Of a stretch of 9,246 nucleotides of DNA, positions 1 through 7,196 are shown in pieces. The stretch covers positions 1-9,246 of the forward strand of contig SKVA01000378.1 in NCBI GenBank assembly GCA_007129695.1. The letters run 5' to 3'. The stretch is from Spirochaetaceae bacterium. GTDB taxonomy: Bacteria > Spirochaetota > Spirochaetia > DSM-27196 > SLST01. The first letter of the stretch is position 1. The number at the start of each line of letters is the position of its first letter. The notes beneath the pieces are model-generated. The model was not told the origin of the DNA and made no database searches. It was given only the letters and a program-made list of their open reading frames with translations. The position numbers were made by a program, and so were the translations under genes.

Positions 1-2
1 AA

Positions 3-683
3 GACGTAGGCGGAGAGAGCCAGCACAACCGCTATTTCCAGAACGGCAACTGGTTCGCGTACAGCCACGTCGGGCATCCCGGCAAGGCGGGTGAGCTGTC
101 GGCCGCGCACGGGTACACGATCGTCGGAACCGGCCCGCTGTCGCAGCCGGTCGTCACGACCGACATCCTCCTTGGATCGATGATGGCGATCAGCCAGACC
201 AGCCGCAAGCCGGTCGAATCGATCAAGGTGCTCGAGCTCATGAATACCGACCGGAAGTTCAATAATCTACTGAACTACGGCGTTGAGGGCACGCACTTCC
301 GCTTCGTCAACGAGCAGCTCGGCGTCATCGAGGCGATCCCGAACACCGGGTACGCGCCGAACATGCAGTGGGCGCTCCAGAACCAGTTCCTGACCTACCT
401 GTTCCCGACCGAAGACCCGAACAAGTGGGCGAACTACCTGGCGTTCAACGAGTCGGCGAAGCTGTCACCGGTGGTAGGTTTCATCGCCGACCAGCAGCCG
501 ATCCGGACGCAGCTCGCGTCGATATCGAACGTCAAGGACCTCTACAACCCGCTCATCACACGCGGGCTTGAGGACCCATCGTCGCTGCGCGCCGAGTATC
601 TGGCCGCGCTGCGCGATGCCGGCGTCGAGCAGGTCGAGCAGGAGCTGACCCGACAGGTTCAGGCGTTCCTGGCGAACCGGTAG
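3..683 (+). CDS. Extracellular solute-binding protein of a sugar ABC transporter, DUF3502 C-terminus (5' partial)
   Basis: C-terminal 226 residues of a family 1 (LipO/YtcQ-like) substrate-binding lipoprotein; the reading frame is open to the left edge, so the signal peptide and N-terminal lobe lie outside the window. Such proteins capture oligosaccharides outside the membrane and deliver them to LplB/YtcP-type ABC permeases. The assignment rests on the C-terminal block, which matches the DUF3502 pattern as I recall it: an LNYG-VEG-H segment around residues 88-97, NTGY-PN near 113-120, then NQFLTYL, EDPNKW, and FNESAKLSPVVGF with the following QQP-RTQLASISNV stretch. The protein ends in a charged amphipathic helix (about 193-226), usual for the family. 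An internal ATG at 180 starts a long sub-frame, but the upstream codons read as continuous good protein, so it is not the true start. The gene is followed 24 nt later by a strong terminator, so it is the last gene of its operon. Family assignment is confident; the ligand is unknown. Confidence 0.9.
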   Translation, partial: DVGGESQHNRYFQNGNWFAYSHVGHPGKAGELSAAHGYTIVGTGPLSQPVVTTDILLGSMMAISQTSRKPVESIKVLELMNTDRKFNNLLNYGVEGTHFRFVNEQLGVIEAIPNTGYAPNMQWALQNQFLTYLFPTEDPNKWANYLAFNESAKLSPVVGFIADQQPIRTQLASISNVKDLYNPLITRGLEDPSSLRAEYLAALRDAGVEQVEQELTRQVQAFLANR

Positions 684-707
684 AGACGGCTCTGACGGTT
701 CTGGGAC

Positions 708-741
708 GGGGGTGCGGCTGCGGTCGCGCCCCCTTTTTTTT
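708..741 (+). terminator. Rho-independent terminator after the solute-binding protein gene
   Basis: Seen directly: a 9-bp stem (708-716 with 725-733, eight Watson-Crick pairs plus one T-G wobble at 713/728), an 8-nt loop (717-724) and an uninterrupted run of eight T at 734-741. It starts 24 nt after the TAG stop at 681-683. It works only for plus-strand transcription, since there is no T-run on the opposite side. Confidence 0.93.
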
Positions 742-809
742 GGTACGCTGTGCCCGCGCCGATTCGCGAGGTGCCACGCGGTGATGGATCAGAGACGGGC
801 CCACAGGGG

Positions 810-829
810 GCTGACCGGTACCGGTCAGC
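810..829. repeat. Perfect 20-bp palindrome overlapping the lipid-kinase stop codon
   Basis: The sequence GCTGACCGGTACCGGTCAGC is its own reverse complement over all 20 bases. The TGA stop of the minus-strand lipid kinase gene (825-827) lies inside one arm. As RNA it would fold into an 8-bp stem with a GUAC loop. No T-run follows on either strand, so it is not a classical intrinsic terminator. It may be a 3'-end hairpin protecting the mRNA, a Rho-associated stop, or a protein-binding site. The rest of the 684-824 gap holds only the terminator at 708-741. Confidence 0.7.
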
Positions 830-1727
830 GGTACGCCTGCGGGACCCGCACCCGAACGGCGCTGCGTCGAACCAGCGCGCGCACGCTTCCGTCCCCGACA
901 CGATCACCGTCGGCCTGCACGGGCAGCGGAGGTTCGCTCGACAGCTCTATCGACTCTTCTACGTGAAGCCTGAGCATGTAGCGCGAACTCAGCCGTGCGC
1001 GTTTCAGGACCACATCGGAGAGCAAGCCAAGGAGCCCTCGCCCACCCCCCATATGGAAGACCGACAGCTCCATCAGTCCGTCGGTGGCACGACTGGTCGA
1101 AAACAGGGGGGCGAGCGCGGTCCGGTTGAAGCCGGCGTTCGTCAGCATGGCTTCGCGAGCACGAACCGTACGCGTAACGCCGTCGGCGCTGACGCGAAAC
1201 CGCACGGGCCCGCGGCGCGCAAGGTGCGACAGGACGCTGATGAAATACGCAGCCATCCCGAGCAACCGCTTCATCCTGCCGTCGATGTCGGTCATCGCGA
1301 CCGAGCTCAAACCCATACTGAGGTTCAGAAGATGCAGTCGTCCGTCACGATCGATCGCGTCGAGGGCGATAACGTGATCGGAGTGCACAGCGACTGCGAG
1401 CGCCGGCCTGAGCGCCATCGGAATCAACAGATGCTTCGCCAGGATGTTGCCGGTCCCGCCAGGGATGATCGACAGCACGATCGGGTCGTCGGCGACCTCG
1501 TTCGCGATCATACCGATCGTGCCATCACCCCCGACGCACGCTATCTCGGTGAAGCCGTCGTCGGACGCACGGGCAGCCCGCCGACGAATCTCCCGCATCG
1601 AACGCGTTGACACGATTTCGTGTTCGATCGCGGCGTTCGACAGCACCGCGCCGGCGACCCGACGGACCCGGCGCGCGAGCGTCGATCCTCCGAGTTCATT
1701 GATGAGCACCAGAAGCCTCCTGGTCAC
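825..1727 (-). CDS. Diacylglycerol kinase / YegS-BmrU-like lipid kinase
   Basis: A 300-residue cytoplasmic, membrane-associated kinase of the DAGK catalytic-domain family (DagK/YegS/LCB5 fold), which transfers the ATP gamma-phosphate to a lipid hydroxyl such as diacylglycerol. Visible motifs: an N-terminal LLVLIN strand, the nucleotide-binding GGDGT at residues 66-70, PGGTGN at 89-94, DG at 216-217 followed by LMEL in the C-terminal lobe, and QADGD at 271-275 in place of the usual Q-DGE. Length is normal for the family. The ATG at 1725-1727 overlaps the TGA of the upstream MFS-HEAT gene (ATGA, 1724-1727), so translation is almost certainly coupled and both lie on one mRNA. The stop codon sits inside a perfect palindrome. 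Whether the substrate is diacylglycerol, phosphatidylglycerol, a sphingoid base or another lipid cannot be told from sequence; family members vary. A longer plus-strand open frame across the same bases is a shadow. Confidence 0.93.
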   Translation of the reverse strand: MTRRLLVLINELGGSTLARRVRRVAGAVLSNAAIEHEIVSTRSMREIRRRAARASDDGFTEIACVGGDGTIGMIANEVADDPIVLSIIPGGTGNILAKHLLIPMALRPALAVAVHSDHVIALDAIDRDGRLHLLNLSMGLSSVAMTDIDGRMKRLLGMAAYFISVLSHLARRGPVRFRVSADGVTRTVRAREAMLTNAGFNRTALAPLFSTSRATDGLMELSVFHMGGGRGLLGLLSDVVLKRARLSSRYMLRLHVEESIELSSEPPLPVQADGDRVGDGSVRALVRRSAVRVRVPQAYR

Positions 1728-4165
1728 GACGCGCCACCGGCCGGACTACCGCCGGCTGAGCGCGGACCGGCAGGTCGGTGAGAGGGCGCCCTCTGACCAA
1801 GCGTCCTCAGGTAGTAGAGCGCGACAAGGAGCTCGAGCCTGGAGTTCGCCGGCGACCCTTCGGGCAGTACCAGACTCTCGCGGATGAACCAGTACCAGAG
1901 CCCGGTCCGCGGGTTCAGATCGTAGAGATGCTTCAGCAGATCGGCCCCCGGACCGAGCTCACCCCTCCACCGCTCGTCTACAGCGGCGTAGAGGCTCTCG
2001 AGCGCGGATCGCCAGCGTTCAGCGCGGATCGCCAGAGAGTACCCCTGAACCTGGCGAGCCATGGAGGCAGCGGTGCCGGCACCGGGCGCTGCACCGCCAA
2101 GAATCACTCGCAGTCCGCGTTCGGCCTCCTGGACAAGCCTCCGGGCACGACTCTGCTGCTGCGCCTCATCTCCGGTCACGTACCGGTAGAACTCGCCGGG
2201 ACGCCCGAGCAGGTTGGCGAGCGCGATCGCGAGCTGGGTCCGCAGCACCGGGTTCGTCGTGCGATGCAGCCGCGGCACGATCTCCCACGCCGCCTCAAAC
2301 GCACCGCTGTATGACACCGCGGTCGCGGTTCCGGCGGCAACGCTGTCGGATGCGTCGGCGCGAAGGAGGTCGGTCAGGAACCCGACCGACGCTTCGCCGC
2401 CTATCTGCCCGATCGCTCCGGCGCACGCCTCGCGCAGTTCCTCCGATGCTCCATCCATCGCATCGACCAGAAGCGGTACGGCGCGCTTCTCTCCGATGCG
2501 CCCGAGCGCGCGAGCCGCCTGCACACGAGTCGTCGACGACGGGTCGTTCAGGAGATCGAGCAATGCATCGGTCGCCTGCGGCGACCGCAGCCGACCGAGC
2601 GCGCGGACGGCCTCTTCGCGAACCTCCGAGTCCGGGTCGTGCACACGGCCGAGCACCTGCTCGAGCGCCAGGTCATCGCTTGCCGAATCGATCGCACGAA
2701 GCGTCCGCGCAACGCGCTCGGAGCTGTCGTTCTTCGCAAGCACGCCGATATTGAGGAACGTCCGGAATATACTCGGCGTCGCGACGCGCGAAAACACGAA
2801 GCCGACGTCCTTGACGGGGCCTTCATCGATTCGCGACAGCACAAGGAGGCTGATCGCCACCAGAACGAGCGACGTGATCACGACGCCGTGGAACCCGGTG
2901 ATCTCGACGAAGAGCACCTGAACGGTCCGGCCACGCAACAGATCATCGAGGAACCCGCCGCCGAGCGATCCGCCGGCTGAAATCACGCCGATCAGCGTCC
3001 AGTACCACGCGATGTAGGTCAGACGATTGCGCTCCTGCGTCAAACTGAGCATCAGCTGGTTGATTCCGTCCCAGAATGCAGGCGCGAGTAGTCCGCCCAC
3101 CATCGCGATGATCGGCAGGACGATGAAGTAGTTTGTCGGAGTAAGGACCAGGTACCCGATCCAGCTCACCGTAAACAGCAGGCCGATCATCACGACCGGC
3201 TTGCGCCCGAACTGGTCCATTACGGTGCCCCACCCCGAAGAGACCGCGATCCAGATCGACTGCGAGATCACGAACATGATGCCGAGCCACGTGTTCGGCG
3301 CGCCGATCGTCGATGGATCGGTCACATAGGGTGCGAAAAACGGCGCCGATACGTTGATCGAAAAGAGCACCATGCCGGTGGTCAACGCGAACCGCCGGAA
3401 GTTCCGGTCCAGAAGCGGACTGAAGAATGACCGGATCGCGGATTCACCATCCGGAGGTTCGACGGGGTCGTCTACGGGCAGCACCAGTTCCTCCGACAAT
3501 GCCGCGTCGTCGCAGGAGCGCGACCGGTCGGGGCGCGGCTCCGGGATCAGAATGTGAACCAGGATATCGACGATCCCGCCGAGCCCTCCGATCAGGAAAA
3601 CGATGCCGTACACGATGAGCCGATTGTCAAGCGTTGCCGCGTCAAGCGCAACCGTCGTCCCGAAGAACGCGGCGATGTTCACGATCTGCGCGACCGCCGA
3701 GCGCCTGCCGAAGAACCTCGCCCGGACATCCAGAGGCACCAGATCGGCCATCCAGTTCCACCAGCCCGACGAACTCAGGTTCGTGATCACCCAGCTCGCG
3801 ACCATCGCGGCGAACACGACCGCGATAGCGTATTCGCGCGTCGCGCCGCGCGCGACGGAGAAGGCGGCGTAGGCGAGCACCGGTCCGTTGAGTCGGTGCA
3901 CGACACTCGTGATGATCCAGTACGGTTTGCGGCGTGGAAGCCGGCGGTAGATCAGGATCGCTGCAAGCTGCAGGACCGACGACATCGACAGAATCCCGAC
4001 CAGCAGCCCCAACTGAGATGAGGTGGCTCCAAGGACGTTCCGAAGAAAGACGTTGAAGATCGCCTGCGGAGCGCAGACGATCATCCACAGCGTTCCGGTC
4101 GCGCCGCTGACAATACTGAGGTTCATCGATCGTCGCAGCTCTTCCCGGGTAACGCCGGAACCCAT
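1724..4165 (-). CDS. MFS transporter fused to C-terminal HEAT repeats
   Basis: An 813-residue fusion. Residues about 15-450 form a major facilitator membrane domain of roughly 12 hydrophobic segments, split by a hydrophilic central loop (about 207-245). Visible marks include DLVPLDVRARFFGRR (141-155) after the first four or five helices, a degenerate loop 2-3 motif (RRLPRRKP, 74-81) and a motif A-like DQFGRKP (317-323) in the second half. Residues about 485-655 hold at least three HEAT/PBS-lyase-like helical repeats, for example DPDSEVREEAVRALGRL (510-526) and STTRVQAARALGRIG (544-558). A further region (660-813) has no domain I recognise and ends in a low-complexity Gly/Pro/Ser/Ala tail. HEAT repeats also follow the membrane domain in some bacterial nucleotide-transporter-like proteins, so the arrangement has precedent; substrate unknown. 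Start chosen at ATG 4165 because a GGGAG ribosome site lies 5 nt upstream and the encoded N-terminus suits a membrane protein. An in-frame start at 4273 would add 36 Arg-rich residues and has less support. Its 3' end overlaps the lipid kinase gene by 4 nt. Confidence 0.88.
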   Translation of the reverse strand: MGSGVTREELRRSMNLSIVSGATGTLWMIVCAPQAIFNVFLRNVLGATSSQLGLLVGILSMSSVLQLAAILIYRRLPRRKPYWIITSVVHRLNGPVLAYAAFSVARGATREYAIAVVFAAMVASWVITNLSSSGWWNWMADLVPLDVRARFFGRRSAVAQIVNIAAFFGTTVALDAATLDNRLIVYGIVFLIGGLGGIVDILVHILIPEPRPDRSRSCDDAALSEELVLPVDDPVEPPDGESAIRSFFSPLLDRNFRRFALTTGMVLFSINVSAPFFAPYVTDPSTIGAPNTWLGIMFVISQSIWIAVSSGWGTVMDQFGRKPVVMIGLLFTVSWIGYLVLTPTNYFIVLPIIAMVGGLLAPAFWDGINQLMLSLTQERNRLTYIAWYWTLIGVISAGGSLGGGFLDDLLRGRTVQVLFVEITGFHGVVITSLVLVAISLLVLSRIDEGPVKDVGFVFSRVATPSIFRTFLNIGVLAKNDSSERVARTLRAIDSASDDLALEQVLGRVHDPDSEVREEAVRALGRLRSPQATDALLDLLNDPSSTTRVQAARALGRIGEKRAVPLLVDAMDGASEELREACAGAIGQIGGEASVGFLTDLLRADASDSVAAGTATAVSYSGAFEAAWEIVPRLHRTTNPVLRTQLAIALANLLGRPGEFYRYVTGDEAQQQSRARRLVQEAERGLRVILGGAAPGAGTAASMARQVQGYSLAIRAERWRSALESLYAAVDERWRGELGPGADLLKHLYDLNPRTGLWYWFIRESLVLPEGSPANSRLELLVALYYLRTLGQRAPSHRPAGPRSAGGSPAGGAS
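2001..2035. repeat. 15-bp direct repeat at 20-bp spacing inside the MFS-HEAT gene
   Basis: The 15-mer AGCGCGGATCGCCAG occurs at 2001-2015 and again at 2021-2035. The 20-bp offset is not a multiple of three, so the two copies are read in different frames of the same gene. It lies in the poorly conserved C-terminal region after the HEAT repeats and looks like a small local duplication. No function is evident. Confidence 0.6.
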
Positions 4166-4170
4166 GGTCA

Positions 4171-4175
4171 CTCCC
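4171..4175 (-). promoter_or_regulatory. Ribosome binding site fixing the MFS-HEAT start
   Basis: On the minus strand GGGAG lies 5 nt before ATG 4165-4163. It supports this start over the longer frame beginning at 4273. A TATACT hexamer (minus strand 4192-4187) lies just upstream and resembles a -10 element, but I find no matching -35 at 16-18 bp, so I do not call a promoter. Confidence 0.65.
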
Positions 4176-4312
4176 TTCGCAGCGCCAGTATATCGGCCGT
4201 TCCCGCGGCGGCGGGCACCGTGTCGGATCCGCATGGCCAACGCAAGAGTACCGAAGCGCGTCGGCAATGTCACGGGAGCATCGATTTATTACCTTTTGAT
4301 TCAGGAGTCATC

Positions 4313-5224
4313 ATGTCGTTCAGTCCAGTTAGAAAACACTCGAAGGCGTCGCCGACCCGCGAAGGCGCCGGTGTGCGGCTGCACCGTGGGTTTGGGTTCG
4401 GCGAGACCGACCAGACCGATCCGTTCCTGCTGTTTGACGATTTTCGCGGAGACCGCGAGGAAGACTACATCGCGGGCTTTCCGTGGCATCCGCACCGCGG
4501 AATCGAAACAGTCACGTACGTGCTCGCCGGGACGGTCGATCACGGCGACAGCCTGGGTAACTCGGGGAGCCTGGGCGCAGGGTCGATTCAGTGGATGACG
4601 GCCGGCAGCGGGATCATTCACCAGGAAATGCCGCACGGCGATGAGCTCGGCCGGATGCACGGCTTCCAGCTCTGGGCCAATCTCCCCCGCTCGCTCAAGA
4701 TGACCGACCCGCGCTATCAGGACGTCCCGGCGACCGAGGTTCCCGAGCGATCTGAGGACGACGGCACAACGTTTCGCGTGCTGTGCGGTGAGTACGGCGG
4801 CGTCGCAGGCCCGGTCGACGGGATCGCCGCGGCGCCACGCTACATGGACATATCGGTCCCGGCAGGCAGGACGAAGACGTTCCGGATGGATGTCGAATCG
4901 CACGCGTTCGCGTACGTGTTCGAAGGCTCGGGAACCTTCCGCGGCGCGTCCGACCCGCAACCGGTGCCGTACGAGGTCGAAGACGACGTGATCGCGCTCA
5001 AGCCGGTGGACGTCGACAACCGTTCGCTCGTGATCTTCGACGCGGGCGATGAGATCCGCGTCACCGCCGGCGAAGACGGGCTGCGCTTCCTGCTGGTGTC
5101 GGGGCGCCCGATCCGGGAACCCGTCGCGTGGTACGGCCCGATCGTGATGAACACGCAGGAGGAGCTACAGACCGCCTTCGATGAGTTTCGCCGCGGCGAC
5201 TTCATCAAGGCCGGGTCGGCGTAG
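4313..5224 (+). CDS. Pirin family protein (bicupin, quercetinase-like)
   Basis: A 303-residue cytoplasmic iron-binding bicupin. The N-terminal cupin carries the pirin signature: GVRLHRGFGFGETDQTDPFLLFDDFRG-type start, HPHRGIETVTYVLAG, and IIHQEMP. The four predicted metal ligands, His59, His61, His103 and Glu105, are all present and correspond to the ligands known from human pirin and E. coli YhhW. The C-terminal cupin (about 175-285) follows, with the usual family ending. Bacterial pirins are either quercetin 2,3-dioxygenases or act as redox-sensitive protein partners; intact ligands allow enzyme activity, but the substrate cannot be inferred. Start chosen at ATG 4313 because AGGAG (4303-4307) lies 5 nt before it and pirin homology begins at once; an upstream in-frame ATG at 4220 adds 31 non-homologous residues. 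The gene is monocistronic: divergent from the MFS operon and convergent with the oxidoreductase gene. The short AT-rich patch at 4284-4300 may hold its promoter, but I cannot assign elements. Confidence 0.95.
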   Translation: MSFSPVRKHSKASPTREGAGVRLHRGFGFGETDQTDPFLLFDDFRGDREEDYIAGFPWHPHRGIETVTYVLAGTVDHGDSLGNSGSLGAGSIQWMTAGSGIIHQEMPHGDELGRMHGFQLWANLPRSLKMTDPRYQDVPATEVPERSEDDGTTFRVLCGEYGGVAGPVDGIAAAPRYMDISVPAGRTKTFRMDVESHAFAYVFEGSGTFRGASDPQPVPYEVEDDVIALKPVDVDNRSLVIFDAGDEIRVTAGEDGLRFLLVSGRPIREPVAWYGPIVMNTQEELQTAFDEFRRGDFIKAGSA

Positions 5225-5236
5225 CGCGGACACCGC

Positions 5237-5252
5237 AGGCCGCCGGCGGCCT
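5237..5252. terminator. Perfect 16-bp palindrome, candidate bidirectional transcript end
   Basis: AGGCCGCCGGCGGCCT is a perfect palindrome in the 39-bp gap between the convergent stops of pirin (5222-5224) and the Gfo/Idh gene (5264-5266). As RNA it gives a 6-bp GC stem with a CCGG loop from either strand. There is no T-run, so the terminator role is inferred from position and symmetry. Confidence 0.45.
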
Positions 5253-5263
5253 CAGCCCACGGT

Positions 5264-6340
5264 CTACAGGAACGACCAGTCGAGTTCGATCGCCTTTCCG
5301 GTTCGGGCCGACTCGTAGATCGAGTCGAGGATCGTGTTGTTCACGAGCCCGCTCATCGCATCGCTGACCGGGGCTGATCCCGAGCGGATCGATTCCACGA
5401 AATGGCGCGCGAGTAGCGTCCGCGCGTCGTCGATCGCCTTCGCATCAACCTCCACGTCAAAGGGGCGGTCGAACTTCTGGCCGGTGAAGACCAGACGATT
5501 GCCGCGAATCGACGCACCCCCGTCGGTCCCCATCAGGTCGACGAAGTGGCTGTTGTCGCTGAGCGTGTTGACGGCCCAGCTCACGTCGAGCGTCAGCGTC
5601 GACCCGTCGTCCATCTTGATCATCGCGGTCGCAAGGTCCTCCACATCGAACACGCCGTCCCAGTCAGGGGTCCCCCACGAACCGGTACCCCGCTTGTCCG
5701 GCCCGAACTTCGCGTAGGTCGAGCCGAACACCGACACAGGCTTCGGATCACCGAGCAGCCACATCGCCATGTCCAGCACATGCACGCCGATATCGATCAT
5801 CGGCCCGCCACCCGACTCGCCCATCCGGGTGAACCAGCTCCCCCATCCCGGGATGTTCTTGCGCCGCATCATCCCGCATTTCGCGTTGTACACCTCACCG
5901 AGCTCGCCGGCATCGACCATCCGCTTCGCTTCCAGCACTGGAGGCAGCCAGCGCATCTGGTGCGCGACCATGACCGTGAGTCCTGAATCGCGCGCCGCGG
6001 TGTAGATCTCGCGCGCAGACGCTCCATTGAGCGCCATCGGCTTTTCGACGAGCACGTGCTTGCCCGCGGCGAGCGCAGCGACGGTCAACGGCGCGTGGAA
6101 CCGGTTCGGGACCGCGACAACGACCGCGTCGACGTCCGGCGACGCGATCATCTCGTCGGCGGACGAGAACACGCGTAGCGCCGCCAGGTCCGCCGCTACC
6201 TCGCGCGCAGCGGCGGCGGCAAGCGCCGACGACGCGTCGGTGACGCCGGCGAGTTCGACCCCATCGATCTGACCGAACTGCTTCAGGTGCACGCGGCCAA
6301 TGAAGCCGGCGCCGATCACGCCGATCCGGATCGGTGCCAT
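5264..6340 (-). CDS. Gfo/Idh/MocA family NAD(P)-dependent oxidoreductase
   Basis: A complete 358-residue soluble oxidoreductase. The N-terminal Rossmann domain begins with IRIGVIGAGFIGRVH (GxGxxG at residues 10-15) for NAD(P) binding. The EKP motif at 99-101 supplies the usual catalytic lysine (Lys100). The C-terminal domain contains GGGPMIDIGVHVLDM, giving the active-site pattern Asp183-x-x-x-His187 with Asp190. Members oxidise or reduce a ring hydroxyl of sugars, inositols, sugar acids or amino sugars. The gene begins directly after the TAG of the epimerase-like gene (stop 6341-6343, ATG 6338-6340) with zero spacing, so the two are co-transcribed and translationally linked. Such pairs recur in polyol and glycoside catabolism, where the dehydrogenase makes a keto sugar that the TIM-barrel partner isomerises or cleaves. 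The exact substrate (for example inositol, levoglucosan, a 3-keto-glycoside) is undetermined. Confidence 0.95.
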   Translation of the reverse strand: MAPIRIGVIGAGFIGRVHLKQFGQIDGVELAGVTDASSALAAAAAREVAADLAALRVFSSADEMIASPDVDAVVVAVPNRFHAPLTVAALAAGKHVLVEKPMALNGASAREIYTAARDSGLTVMVAHQMRWLPPVLEAKRMVDAGELGEVYNAKCGMMRRKNIPGWGSWFTRMGESGGGPMIDIGVHVLDMAMWLLGDPKPVSVFGSTYAKFGPDKRGTGSWGTPDWDGVFDVEDLATAMIKMDDGSTLTLDVSWAVNTLSDNSHFVDLMGTDGGASIRGNRLVFTGQKFDRPFDVEVDAKAIDDARTLLARHFVESIRSGSAPVSDAMSGLVNNTILDSIYESARTGKAIELDWSFL

Positions 6341-7099
6341 CTACGCACCCGCCTGCGGCACGGTCACCAGCGTCATCTGCGCCCCGATCTTCACGACGCA
6401 CTCCTTGAGCGCGGGAACCGGGTCGTCGACGTCGCCCTCGTACTCGAGCACCGCCTCACCCTTGAATCCCGCATCCGAGAGCGCAGTATCGAGATCGGGA
6501 AGCGACAGGTTGCCGGTCCCGACGACGACATCCTTCGGTGTGCGGTCGGGCTCGAAGACGAAGTCCTTGATGTGCACCAGATGGAGCCGGTCGGCGAACT
6601 CCTTGACCAGCGCGATCGGGTCCTCACGACTGTCCAGCGCCCACGCGGTGTCCAGGTTGAGCCCGATCCGGGTGCTCGTCTTCGCGAACACCCAGCGTAG
6701 CGCGGTCGCCGACCCCAGCCAGTGTCGCCCTCCGTGGTTGTGGATGCCGGCGACGATGCCGTACTCCTCGGTGAGCTCGTCGGCAATCGCGACCGCGTCA
6801 TCGATTCCGTCGAGCGGAAAATCTACGCTCATCCGCGAGAGCCCCGCGGCCTTCGCGCAGTCGAACAGCTTGCGCGCCTCCTGCCGGTCGGTTGCGATCC
6901 GGTTGACGCCGATGCTCATCACTTCGACGCCGTCGTTGCGGTACGCGCCGCACAGCGTCGCAAACGCCGCCGGATCGCCCCAATCGGCGTGGACCCGGCA
7001 CAGTTCGATCCTGCGCAGCCCGCACGCGCGGACGGCGGCGGCCACCTTCGCCTGGTCGCTGATCCCGCGCAGACAGTAGCTCTGAATGGATAGTTCCAT
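6341..7099 (-). CDS. Sugar phosphate isomerase/epimerase-like TIM barrel (AP endonuclease 2 superfamily)
   Basis: A 252-residue xylose-isomerase-like TIM barrel. Residues expected to bind a divalent metal and substrate are visible along the barrel strands: Glu32 (RIELCR), His120/His122 (IHNHGG), Asp150 (GLNLDTAW), His176 (LVHIKD) and Glu219/Glu221 (VLEYEGD). Family members include tagatose/psicose epimerases, inosose dehydratase (IolE), IolI isomerase and 3-keto-glycoside-processing enzymes, so specificity is open. Start chosen at ATG 7099 because GAGGAG (7110-7105) lies 5 nt upstream; the in-frame GTG at 7105 overlaps that site and would add only two residues. It directly abuts the Gfo/Idh gene, and lies 97 nt downstream of the AraC-type regulator in the same orientation. 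The gap to the regulator holds no clear terminator, so either readthrough from the regulator gene or a promoter in the gap could drive it. Confidence 0.9.
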   Translation of the reverse strand: MELSIQSYCLRGISDQAKVAAAVRACGLRRIELCRVHADWGDPAAFATLCGAYRNDGVEVMSIGVNRIATDRQEARKLFDCAKAAGLSRMSVDFPLDGIDDAVAIADELTEEYGIVAGIHNHGGRHWLGSATALRWVFAKTSTRIGLNLDTAWALDSREDPIALVKEFADRLHLVHIKDFVFEPDRTPKDVVVGTGNLSLPDLDTALSDAGFKGEAVLEYEGDVDDPVPALKECVVKIGAQMTLVTVPQAGA

Positions 7100-7104
7100 G
7101 GTCA

Positions 7105-7110
7105 CTCCTC
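7105..7110 (-). promoter_or_regulatory. Ribosome binding site fixing the epimerase-like start
   Basis: Minus-strand GAGGAG, 5 nt before ATG 7099. It decides in favour of ATG 7099 over GTG 7105, which lies within it. Confidence 0.7.
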
Positions 7111-7196
7111 ACGCGCAGTATTGACCGCACCGGCCGACGGCAACAGGACGAAACGATCGAAAACCTGGACAGGATTTAGCGCTTCCAGATCGCCGG

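Noticed and set aside
750..1610. Long 286-codon open frame on the plus strand opposite the lipid kinase
   Set aside because: It is antisense to a gene with clear GGDGT and PGGTGN motifs. Its product is Arg/His/Pro-rich with no recognisable fold, as expected for a GC-rich shadow frame.
1778..2921. Plus-strand open frames opposite the HEAT-repeat region
   Set aside because: Products are Arg/Ser/Ala-rich and low in hydrophobic residues. The minus-strand reading gives regular HEAT repeats, so these are shadows.
4166..4273. N-terminal extension of the MFS-HEAT protein from 4273
   Set aside because: It adds 36 Arg/Gly-rich residues, and the better ribosome site is before ATG 4165. The extension is also GC-rich intergenic-like sequence facing a divergent gene.
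4220..4312. N-terminal extension of pirin from ATG 4220
   Set aside because: The 31 extra residues do not resemble pirin and lack a ribosome site; ATG 4313 has AGGAG at proper spacing and begins the family homology.
7152..7180. CGATCG-centred element and nearby repeat-like bases upstream of the epimerase-like gene as an AraC operator
   Set aside because: Symmetry does not extend beyond six bases and I could not find a convincing pair of half-sites.
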